From contig JALXEI010000213.1 of the NCBI GenBank assembly GCA_027069645.1, forward strand, positions 1 through 15,355: 15,355 nt of DNA, written 5' to 3'. Each line of letters begins with the position of its first letter. The stretch's first letter is position 1. Below are positions 6,650-13,787 of the stretch, piece by piece. The position numbers and the translations under genes are program-made. Origin of the DNA: Hyphomicrobiales bacterium. GTDB taxonomy: Bacteria; Pseudomonadota; Alphaproteobacteria; Rhizobiales; JAKIUO01. A model generated the notes under the pieces. It saw only the letters and a list, made by a program, of their open reading frames with translations, had not been told where the DNA came from and did no database searches.

Positions 6650-9600
6650 TTATTTCGCCCCAACAGCCCCCTCTCCCACCACCACAAACGGGGCCCAGTA
6701 GGAGGGGTGGGCGGCGAGGGCATCGCCGGGTTTGTTCATCACCGCCAGCATGGCGCGGCGCAGGGCTTCGGCACGACCGACGGGCCGCGCCAGTGTCTGC
6801 CCCGCCTCGATGATTTTAAAGGCTTTGGTCGTAAGCAGGGTCGCGGCATCGGAAAAAACCGGCCAGTGGGAAACCAGAAGCGACTTTGCACCTGAATAAA
6901 AAAAGGCGCGGGCAAGGCCCGACAGGGCTTCGGCACCGGGCTTTTCACCCGAAGCGGTATTACAGGCCGACAGCACCACCCAGTCGGCATTGAGATGCAG
7001 TTGCGTCACTTCCGAAGCCGTCAGCAAACCATCGTCAATTTCCGTTGCCTTTGCCGGCAGCGACAGGGCGAGAGCCGGTTCTCCCAACCCTTTGATATCC
7101 CCGGAAATCAGACCGTGCGTGGCAAAATAGACAATGCGATATTTCGCCAGTTCGCCTTTTGCATCCAGTTCCTTAACAGCGGTTTCCGTCGCCTTGCGCC
7201 CCAGCCGCACCTCGTCGAGCGGTACATTGAGAGTACTGGCGACATGGATCAGCTCGTCTTTTGTGTCTGGCAGTTGTGCAAGCTGCGAAAGGGCTGCGAG
7301 ATTTACCTGTCCACCGCGATAAAAGCTGGTGAATTCGGCTGTATTGGCTGCCAATTGGCGCGGCTTTTCCGCTTTTGAAAAAACCGGATCGCCAAAAGCG
7401 ATCAGCGCCTTTGGTGCCCTTTTGCCTTTTCCGGCAAACTGGCGCAGGGCCCTGAGGGAGGAAATGCTCGGCAGTGTCGTCAGCGCATGCCGTTTGATGA
7501 GCCAGGCGGCCTTGCGATAAAGCGCACTTTCGTTATTCCCTGTTTCGGGAGGTGGTGCCGTGACCAGCACCTGAAAGGGCAGGCCTGTCAGGGCATCCGA
7601 AGCGACAATGAGCAGATGTTTTTTGCTGCCAACAGTTCCTTCCAGCGGCTGTAACAGGCTCTTGTAAAGGGCATGAGAGACAGCAAGATCGAAGGATGTT
7701 TGAACAGCGTTTTTATCCTGTTCCGGCGTTGTCTGCGCAAACCCGCGCGTGGGAACATTTTGCGGATCGAGCCCGCGGCGCAACAATGCCACCTTCTCAC
7801 GTAAAAGTTTTCGTTTCAGGGGAATGCGGTGCCAGCTGAAATCCTCATTGGTCAGCGCCCAGATATAAACGGCCTCGTTGGACATCATGAAACTGATCAG
7901 CGCCTCGTCGGCCTGTAACTGTTTTTGAATTTCCTTCCCCGTCAGAGGTTTCGGATTGGCCAGCGAGGCATATTCGGGAAAATCGGCCGCCAGTTGCCGG
8001 TCGAGACTGTCGAGTTGCTCTGCCGTTTTTTTGAGCCTCGTCCGCAACCGGGCAATGGCCTTGCTGTCGCGTTTTCCAGGGGGCGCACCGACAAGTGCCA
8101 GAAGTTTCTTGTCGAGCTTGCCATAGCGTCTTGTCAGATCCTGACGCTGGCGAACTTTCTCCGCCAGCCTGCCGCTGCCTGCCGCAAAACGCGCCGACAT
8201 TTGCGCCAGCGCCGCCCCTGCCGATGTCCGCAGCGCCTTTTGCGCCCCCTGGAGCCCCTCATCCATCAATTTGTCCCGGTTCTCGCCGGTTTGTTTCAGC
8301 AGCGCCGGCGTGGCGGCAATGTGCCAGGTGGTGATGGCAAGACCGGAGAAAATGCCGCGATTTCCTTCATCCGTCTCCCGAACCGTTCCGGCCTGCTCTC
8401 TCTTTTGCCGCAACTCCTCAATACGGGCCGCACGGCGATAATGGGCCAGCGCCAGCGGATATTTTTGCTGCCAGAGATAGAGCCTCGCCAGCTTCAGCGC
8501 CACAAGGCCGGTTTTCGGGTGATCCGGACCATTGGCCTTTTCGAATATCCCCAGCGCTTTTTGCAAATGTTGTCCAGCCGCGCCGTAATCCTTGCGATCA
8601 AAATCATTTTCGCCCAGCAAACGCCACAAATTGCCAACTTGCGGATGGTTCGGCCCATAGACCTTTTCATCTATCGCAAGAGCCTTTTGCAACAGTCTTT
8701 CGGCTTCTGCGTAATCCTTGCGCTCGCCATAAACCGCAGCGAGATTGCTCATCGCCAGCGCCACTTCGGGATGATCCGGCCCATAGGCCAGCAACAGCGC
8801 TTCCATCGCCTTTTTGTAATAGTCTGCCGCTTCCTGCGTGCGTCCCAGATGGCGATAGGAACCCGCCAGATTGTCATAGAATACCCCGACCCGCGTATCG
8901 GCCCGCTGCGCTGTTTTTCGGTAAATGGATATCGCCCGTTCCTGCAGGGTAACCGCTTCTTCATAACGTCCCTGATACTGATAGACAGAGGCAAGATTAT
9001 TAAGGGCAAAGGCTACGGCACGATCGTCCGGCCCGAGAGTTTCCTCAAACAGGGCAAGGGCCTTCTTGTGGAACTGTTCGGCGAGATCATAGCGCTGAAT
9101 GTCAATATTGAGCACACCGAGATTGTCATAAAGGCGCGCGAGATTGTCGGCTTTGGCATCTTTGGCCGCCAGGTGGGCCGCCAGCGCTGTTTTATAGGCC
9201 CGCGCACTATCGTCATAGCGCGCCGTTTCACGATAGAGCCCGGCCAGATTGCTCCAGGCATCGCGCAATTTTTTCTTTCGTGGCGGGTGACGTTCCTGTT
9301 CCCGGGCAATCGCCGTTTTCAAATAGTTTTCCGACGCCTCGAACAGTGTCACCTGGCGCGCCAGTCGCCCCAGTTGAATGAGAGCATCAACGACTTCAGG
9401 TGCCGTTTTGCCATATTTTTTTTCGAGGATAACAAGGCGGCGGCGATACATGGGCAGGGCCTTTTGATATTGCCCCAGATTTTCGTAAAGCGTGGCCACA
9501 TTCAGCAGGTAAACCAGCAGGTGCGGGCTGTCCTCCCCCTCGTTTTTAGTGGTGATGTCAATGGCCCTCACCAGTTCGCGTCCGGCGAGATCGAAATCTT

Positions 9601-10552
9601 TGGCGCGAAAGGCATAGGCCGCAAGGCGGTTATGTTCTCCGGCCAGTTTGATATGGTCAGCGCCAAGGCGCTTTTCATTGCGCTTTATAATCTCTTTCAA
9701 CAGGCTGATGGCCCGGTCATATTGCTTCAGCTTGCTGGCAATATCGGCAATCTCGGTCATGGTCTGCAAGGTCAGGGGGTGATCGGGGCCAAGCACCGAT
9801 TTGCGTATCTGATACACTTCGTCAAACAGCGCGAGGGCCGGTTTGTAATCCTTCTGTTTGGTGCGGATCACCGCCAGATTGCTCAGCGCCAGAGCCGTAT
9901 CCTTGTGACGGCGACCATACAGACGGCCATATATTTCAATGGCCCGGTTGATCCGGCCTTCAGCCTGTTCGAGTTTACCGGCATTGATCTCCAGCACCCC
10001 CAGTCGATCAAGCGCAAAGGCAAGACGTTCGCTGTTCTGCGGTTGCTGCGCTTCATAAAAGGACAGCATTTGCTGCAATATTTTATATTCCTCACGCGGC
10101 CTGCCAAGCGCCAGAAAAACCGTTTGCAGGTCGGAAAGACTGTCCCCGATACGCCGGTCACCTTTCTTCAGCAGGGCCCGGCGGGTGGCAAGAGCCTCCT
10201 GCAACAGCGGTACAGCCTGTTTGTATCTTCGCGTTGAAATATAGAGCACAGCCAGATTATTGGCTTCCGTTGCGGTGATGAGGTGTTTGTGGCCCAGCAG
10301 CTTGCGCGCCAGCCGCAAGGCTGTTTTAACTGCTGTTTCAGCCTTCTCATATTGTCGAGCCGCATAATATTTGAGGAACAGGGCATGCTCTTTTTTAAAA
10401 GTGGCAATCTCCTGTTTTTGCTGCGCGGTGATAGCCGTTTTATCCGTCGGCTTTGGTGTTTCCTGTGCCCTCGCACCTGTTGTCAGGGACAGGGAAGCAA
10501 CCACAGCGGCAACAGCCGAGACGATTATGATGCGGGAAAAAATCTGTGTCAT
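6650..10552 (-). CDS. Exported TPR-CHAT protein (caspase-like cysteine protease)
   Basis: CHAT domains are caspase-like cysteine proteases, and TPR arrays usually bind partner or substrate proteins. The chosen ATG at 10552 gives 1300 residues, a signal peptide (hydrophobic IIIVSAVAAVVASLSL, cleavage likely after ARA at 27-29) and AAGGGAG 8 bases upstream. In-frame codons up to 10636 have no such support. Residues about 47-717 are a long array of 42-residue kinesin-light-chain-like TPRs (GPDHPxVAxAxxNLAxxY), roughly 14 units by eye. A charged helical linker (about 750-865) follows, then the CHAT domain (about 880-1295). The catalytic dyad is intact: His1146 in YFATHG and Cys1197 in VLSACNTA, followed by SGLARAFFYSGA and VSHWPV. 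It diverges from an ECF sigma, anti-sigma and subtilase operon across 263 bases, suggesting joint regulation. The substrate is unknown. Periplasmic location is inferred from the signal peptide. Confidence 0.92.
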   Translation of the reverse strand: MTQIFSRIIIVSAVAAVVASLSLTTGARAQETPKPTDKTAITAQQKQEIATFKKEHALFLKYYAARQYEKAETAVKTALRLARKLLGHKHLITATEANNLAVLYISTRRYKQAVPLLQEALATRRALLKKGDRRIGDSLSDLQTVFLALGRPREEYKILQQMLSFYEAQQPQNSERLAFALDRLGVLEINAGKLEQAEGRINRAIEIYGRLYGRRHKDTALALSNLAVIRTKQKDYKPALALFDEVYQIRKSVLGPDHPLTLQTMTEIADIASKLKQYDRAISLLKEIIKRNEKRLGADHIKLAGEHNRLAAYAFRAKDFDLAGRELVRAIDITTKNEGEDSPHLLVYLLNVATLYENLGQYQKALPMYRRRLVILEKKYGKTAPEVVDALIQLGRLARQVTLFEASENYLKTAIAREQERHPPRKKKLRDAWSNLAGLYRETARYDDSARAYKTALAAHLAAKDAKADNLARLYDNLGVLNIDIQRYDLAEQFHKKALALFEETLGPDDRAVAFALNNLASVYQYQGRYEEAVTLQERAISIYRKTAQRADTRVGVFYDNLAGSYRHLGRTQEAADYYKKAMEALLLAYGPDHPEVALAMSNLAAVYGERKDYAEAERLLQKALAIDEKVYGPNHPQVGNLWRLLGENDFDRKDYGAAGQHLQKALGIFEKANGPDHPKTGLVALKLARLYLWQQKYPLALAHYRRAARIEELRQKREQAGTVRETDEGNRGIFSGLAITTWHIAATPALLKQTGENRDKLMDEGLQGAQKALRTSAGAALAQMSARFAAGSGRLAEKVRQRQDLTRRYGKLDKKLLALVGAPPGKRDSKAIARLRTRLKKTAEQLDSLDRQLAADFPEYASLANPKPLTGKEIQKQLQADEALISFMMSNEAVYIWALTNEDFSWHRIPLKRKLLREKVALLRRGLDPQNVPTRGFAQTTPEQDKNAVQTSFDLAVSHALYKSLLQPLEGTVGSKKHLLIVASDALTGLPFQVLVTAPPPETGNNESALYRKAAWLIKRHALTTLPSISSLRALRQFAGKGKRAPKALIAFGDPVFSKAEKPRQLAANTAEFTSFYRGGQVNLAALSQLAQLPDTKDELIHVASTLNVPLDEVRLGRKATETAVKELDAKGELAKYRIVYFATHGLISGDIKGLGEPALALSLPAKATEIDDGLLTASEVTQLHLNADWVVLSACNTASGEKPGAEALSGLARAFFYSGAKSLLVSHWPVFSDAATLLTTKAFKIIEAGQTLARPVGRAEALRRAMLAVMNKPGDALAAHPSYWAPFVVVGEGAVGAK

Positions 10553-10618
10553 TGCTGCCGCTCCCTTCCACATCTGCCGTTTATGACCTGGCCTGTCGGC
10601 CCCTGCATTATTCTGACA

Positions 10619-10647
10619 TATATTTTTCGCTGCCACTACAAAAACAA
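10619..10647 (-). promoter_or_regulatory. Candidate promoter of the TPR-CHAT gene
   Basis: On the - strand TTGTTT (10647-10642) and AATATA (10624-10619) are separated by 17 bases, a housekeeping-like arrangement of modest quality. No GAAC-type ECF -35 was found on this strand of the divergent region. If real, the CHAT gene would be transcribed independently of the neighbouring sigma factor, with a leader of about 60 bases. Confidence 0.25.
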
Positions 10648-10759
10648 ATACCGGATTACAATTCGCCGTTATTTTACGCTATCGACTGTTGGCGCTGGAT
10701 TGAAGGAACGCGAACGTCTAAAATAAACGACAATTAGATGCCGGATATGCAAAAAAGTT

Positions 10760-10787
10760 TGAACCTGGCCTGATATCGCCGCGACTA
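10760..10787 (+). promoter_or_regulatory. Candidate ECF-type promoter of the sigma factor operon
   Basis: TGAACC (10760-10765) and CGACTA (10782-10787) are separated by 16 bases, the layout of many ECF promoters (a GAAC-containing -35 and a CG-starting -10). This fits the usual positive autoregulation of ECF operons. The start would be near 10793 with a leader of about 23 bases. A second, less well spaced pair (GGAAC at 10705-10709 and CGAC at 10728-10731, 18 bases apart) lies upstream. Confidence 0.4.
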
Positions 10788-10815
10788 TCCTTTCACAAAC
10801 GGAGCAAAAGCGCCC

Positions 10816-11388
10816 ATGAGCGGAATCTTCGGCAAGACTTCTGATCGCAAGCTGATCGAGCGGATTGCCAATGCTGACAAGGCGGCCGTACAGGCGCTGT
10901 TTGCTCGCTATCATGTGCGCATTTACCGCTTTATCGTTCGTATGACGGGAAACGAAGCTGTGGCCGAAGAGCTTGCAAACGAAGTCTTTCTGGATGTCTG
11001 GCGACAGGCCGGACGGTTTGAAAGCCGCTCCTCGGTAAGCACCTGGCTGATGGCCATTGCCCGCAACAAGGCCATTTCCCATTTACGGCGCAAAAAAGAA
11101 GTCGCCCTTGATGACGAAGCGGCGACCCTTGTTCCGGACACCCGCGACACCCCCGAAGTGACGGCGCAAAAAACCGACAAGGGCGCCGCAATCCGGCTCG
11201 CCATCGACAGCCTGTCCCCGGACCACAAGGCTGTTATTGACCTTGTTTACTATCATGAACTGTCGGTGCGGGAGGTGGCGAGAGTGCTGGATATTCCGGC
11301 TAATACGGTAAAGACACGCATGTTTCATGCCCGAAAGAATCTGGCGCGGAAAATGAAAAAATACGGTATCGACAGAGGCTGGCCCTGA
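10816..11388 (+). CDS. ECF-family RNA polymerase sigma factor
   Basis: This 190-residue protein has only the sigma-2 and sigma-4 domains that define extracytoplasmic-function sigma factors, which direct RNA polymerase to a small regulon when released from an anti-sigma factor. Sigma-2 covers about residues 22-93 and includes FARYHVRIYRFIVR, AEELANEVFLDVWR and STWLMAIARNKAISHLRR. The linker (94-121) is acidic and poorly conserved. Sigma-4 (about 122-178) contains LSPDHKAVIDLVYYHELSVRE and the helix-turn-helix VARVLDIPANTVKTRMFHARKNL. GGAG at 10801-10804 precedes the ATG. The stop codon TGA overlaps an ATG of the next reading frame at 11388, and a membrane protein with an anti-sigma-like head follows, so the two are probably an antagonistic pair. 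The ECF group cannot be assigned by eye. Confidence 0.93.
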   Translation: MSGIFGKTSDRKLIERIANADKAAVQALFARYHVRIYRFIVRMTGNEAVAEELANEVFLDVWRQAGRFESRSSVSTWLMAIARNKAISHLRRKKEVALDDEAATLVPDTRDTPEVTAQKTDKGAAIRLAIDSLSPDHKAVIDLVYYHELSVREVARVLDIPANTVKTRMFHARKNLARKMKKYGIDRGWP

Positions 11389-11465
11389 TGCCCTGTCTGC
11401 CTGCCCCTGCCCCGGGGAGAGCCAAAAGGATTATTCTGCCGGCCCGGTGCCGAAGGATGAAAAAG

Positions 11466-12161
11466 ATGAGCGAGAAAGACAAACCGATGGAACCCCCTGT
11501 CGATCTTCAGGACGAAATGGCTGCCCTGCTGCCGTTCTACATTACCGGACGCCTCGGGCTGCGCGATCAGATTCGCGTTGAACAATGGATCGAGGAAGAC
11601 CCGCGCGGACAAAAAGCACTGGAAAATGCCTATGCCGACCAGCGGGCCTCTATTGATGCCAATGAAGCCATAAACTCGCCCCCGGGAGCCCTCGGACGTC
11701 TTTTGAAAGATATCGATGCCGAACCCTCGCAGGCCTGGTCAAACTATGTCGGTGGCAATATGGCCTCGTGGATCATGAGCTGGCTCAATGTCATTCCCTC
11801 AACCCTCACCTGGGGTGCGGTTGCGGCGCTGCTGCTGGTCACCGTCGTACAATCCACCCTGCTCCTTCACAGGGGAAATGAAAACAGTTTCGAGATTTCC
11901 TCTGGCGGATCCGACAGTCTGACAACTGCCGGTCAAAAGGGAACAAGGGCTTTCATCCGTTTTGCCCCCGAAACCGGTATTGGTGAAATATCAGCACTGC
12001 TGAACAGGGCCGGCGCCATGATCATTGACGGTCCACGTGCCAAAAATGTATTTATCATCCTGTTGCGAAAAGATAAAAACCTGCCCCCCGTCAAACAAAG
12101 GCTGGCGGGATTGCGCAAACGCTCCGACCTTGTGTATTTTATTGCCGAGAAAAAGGAATAG
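11466..12161 (+). CDS. Probable membrane anti-sigma factor with periplasmic propeptide-like tail
   Basis: It probably holds the upstream ECF sigma factor at the membrane. The 231-residue product has a cytoplasmic head (about residues 13-62) with MAALLPFYITGRLGLRDQIRVEQWIEEDP, the fold pattern of anti-sigma domains but without the zinc-binding His-Cys-Cys residues. One membrane segment (about 113-136, TLTWGAVAALLLVTVVQSTLLL) and a periplasmic tail (137-231) follow. The tail reads as strand-helix-strand-strand-helix-strand (RAFIRF, IGEISALLNRAG, AMIIDGP, VFIILLR, LPPVKQRLAGLR, LVYFIAE), similar in order to the propeptide region of the subtilase encoded next. The ATG at 11466 has GAAGGA at 11452-11457. 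An alternative ATG at 11388 overlaps the sigma stop codon (TGATG) and could allow coupled translation, but its extra 26 residues are Pro/Arg-rich and unlike the family. The role rests on context and architecture. Confidence 0.8.
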   Translation: MSEKDKPMEPPVDLQDEMAALLPFYITGRLGLRDQIRVEQWIEEDPRGQKALENAYADQRASIDANEAINSPPGALGRLLKDIDAEPSQAWSNYVGGNMASWIMSWLNVIPSTLTWGAVAALLLVTVVQSTLLLHRGNENSFEISSGGSDSLTTAGQKGTRAFIRFAPETGIGEISALLNRAGAMIIDGPRAKNVFIILLRKDKNLPPVKQRLAGLRKRSDLVYFIAEKKE

Positions 12162-12164
12162 ACC

Positions 12165-13574
12165 TTGCTGACAGGCTTTGTCCACAAGCCCGGACTGTTT
12201 TACAGGGTCAGGAACCGACTGTCGGGCCTCGCCCTTCTTCCTGTCCTGCTGCTGATGGCCCTGGTTGCCCTCCCCGTTCCGGCAGAAGCCGCGACGCCCG
12301 TCTGTTCCCCGGCTGCTCCGCCTGACGAAAATCTGCGCAAGAGCCTGCAAGGTCTGCCTCCCGCCATGAAAACCATACTGCGCGCCGTGCGCTCAAAGAG
12401 AAAGGCCCTGTGTGCGCTTCCCGATTCGTCCATCGCCGTCGATCCGTTACCCGTTTCCGTTGCGGCAGTCCCCCCGGCCGAACCTGACCCTCGCGATACC
12501 GTTCCCGATGAAGTCGTGGCGCTCGTCCCCGGAAACGGTGCCAATATTGACACCATTGCCGGTCGCAACGGGCTGACCGTGCGCGCCCGGCGACGCTCCG
12601 CCCTGCTGGGAGGGTTCATTGTCCGCTTTGGTATCAATGACGGCAGAACCCCGGCACAGGTCAGCCGGACACTGCAAGCCGATCCCGCGACCGAAACTGT
12701 TGCGCCCAATCATATCTACCGGTTGCAGGGCAGCGTCTATGAGGAGGCACGCTTTGCGCCAAAAAAAATCGGTATGCCGGTCGAGGGCTTCGGGCTGTCA
12801 GGAAAGAATGTCCGCATTGGCATTATTGATACGGCTGTTGACCCCGACCATCCCGACCTCAGAGGAGCCATTATAGACCGCTTTGATGCCCTTGCCGGAC
12901 AAAAGATCAACAACCGCCGTCACGGCACGGCGGTCGCAGGGCTGATTGCCGGACGCGCGATGATCCACGGCGTTGCGCCAAAAGCCGGGCTGCTCATAGC
13001 CCGGGCCTTTGACGAACCGGATAAAGATAGCGGTCACAAGGCCAGTGCGACCAGTGCGCAACTGCTTGAATGCCTTGAATGGACGGTCCGCAAGGGCGCG
13101 CACATCATCAATATGAGCTTTGCAGGCCCGCGCAATGCCCTGATGACAAGAGCTCTGGATACCGCGGCGAAAAAAAACATCCTGCTGATCGCTGCTGCCG
13201 GCAATAACGGCCCGAATGCCCCGGCGGCCTGGCCGGCGGCGGAACAGTCCGTGCTGGCTGTCACGGCTGTTGATGTCAATAACAGGATCTACAGCAAGGC
13301 CAATACCGGCCCGTGGGTATTTGTCGCCGCACCTGGTGTCGATATCCTTGTGGCGGCCCCCGAAGAGGGTATTGATCTTGTCAGCGGCACCAGTTTTGCC
13401 GCGCCCTTTGTCTCCGGACTTGCGGCCCTCATGCTGGAACAGAACATAAAACTGACCCCGCGCCAGTTTGCCGTGCGAATCACCCGAAGCGCCCGCGATC
13501 TGGGACGGCCCGGACGTGACGAGATATTCGGTGTCGGTCTCGCCGATCTGCGCAAGGCCCTGAACCCCCGGTGA
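12165..13574 (+). CDS. Exported subtilisin-like serine protease (S8 family)
   Basis: This 469-residue endopeptidase precursor has a signal peptide (hydrophobic LSGLALLPVLLLMALVALPVP, cleavage near AEA at 40-42), a Pro-rich spacer, and a propeptide-like region (about 113-188: DEVVALVPG ... GGFIVRFGINDGR ... PNHIYRLQ). The catalytic domain covers about 210-466. Its residues are intact: Asp222 in GIIDTAVDPDHPDL, His253 in RRHGTAVAGL, oxyanion Asn347 or Asn348 in AAAGNNGPN, and Ser410 in VSGTSFAAPFVSG. No C-terminal anchor or autotransporter domain is present, so the mature enzyme is probably soluble in the periplasm or secreted. Translation probably starts at TTG 12165: AAGGA at 12153-12157 is well spaced, the stop of the anti-sigma gene is only three bases upstream, and the resulting N-terminus is a good signal peptide. 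Tight packing indicates one operon with the sigma and anti-sigma genes. The substrate is unknown; the anti-sigma tail or the TPR-CHAT protein are candidates. Confidence 0.93.
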   Translation: MLTGFVHKPGLFYRVRNRLSGLALLPVLLLMALVALPVPAEAATPVCSPAAPPDENLRKSLQGLPPAMKTILRAVRSKRKALCALPDSSIAVDPLPVSVAAVPPAEPDPRDTVPDEVVALVPGNGANIDTIAGRNGLTVRARRRSALLGGFIVRFGINDGRTPAQVSRTLQADPATETVAPNHIYRLQGSVYEEARFAPKKIGMPVEGFGLSGKNVRIGIIDTAVDPDHPDLRGAIIDRFDALAGQKINNRRHGTAVAGLIAGRAMIHGVAPKAGLLIARAFDEPDKDSGHKASATSAQLLECLEWTVRKGAHIINMSFAGPRNALMTRALDTAAKKNILLIAAAGNNGPNAPAAWPAAEQSVLAVTAVDVNNRIYSKANTGPWVFVAAPGVDILVAAPEEGIDLVSGTSFAAPFVSGLAALMLEQNIKLTPRQFAVRITRSARDLGRPGRDEIFGVGLADLRKALNPR

Positions 13575-13706
13575 AAACCACATCCCCTTTCAGTCCGGCA
13601 AGCAATAAGCAGCCCCCTCACCCCGAAATGCGGGTTAAGCATAATTCGCGCTTTAAAAAAACAATCGCCGGGTTCTCTCCTATACTCTGTGCAGCCATTG
13701 TTTTCC

Positions 13707-13735
13707 TTGACAAGACAGAATGTCGCGGACAAACA
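13707..13735 (+). promoter_or_regulatory. Candidate promoter and operator-like dyad ahead of aapJ
   Basis: A perfect TTGACA stands at 13707-13712. No good -10 is present at normal spacing (AAACAT at 13731-13736 matches 3 of 6). Directly downstream, GACA-GAA-TGTC-GCG-GACA at 13715-13732 forms two overlapping dyads, which may be a regulator site and would explain a weak, activator-dependent -10. The rest of the 213-base gap shows nothing else clear. Confidence 0.3.
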
Positions 13736-13787
13736 TGGAAGTGGAGATAAATCCAACTTTTAATAACCAGAAAAACTGGAGAACAGA

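Noticed and set aside
7925..10237. A 770-codon open frame on the + strand
   Set aside because: It lies wholly antisense to the TPR part of the CHAT gene, has no ribosome binding site, signal or recognisable domain, and its composition (many Arg, Gln, Phe) is what the opposite strand of repeated TPR codons would give.
6650..10552. Link of the TPR-CHAT protein to a CRISPR-Cas (type III-E-like) or gasdermin defence system
   Set aside because: No cas gene, repeat array, gasdermin or other defence gene is in the window, and the protein carries a signal peptide; the sigma/subtilase context fits signalling better.
10553..10636. Upstream start for the TPR-CHAT protein adding 28 residues
   Set aside because: It would bury the signal peptide and covers the very good AAGGGAG ribosome binding site of the ATG at 10552.
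12798..13583. A 261-codon open frame on the - strand
   Set aside because: It is antisense to the subtilase catalytic domain, whose motifs are complete on the + strand.
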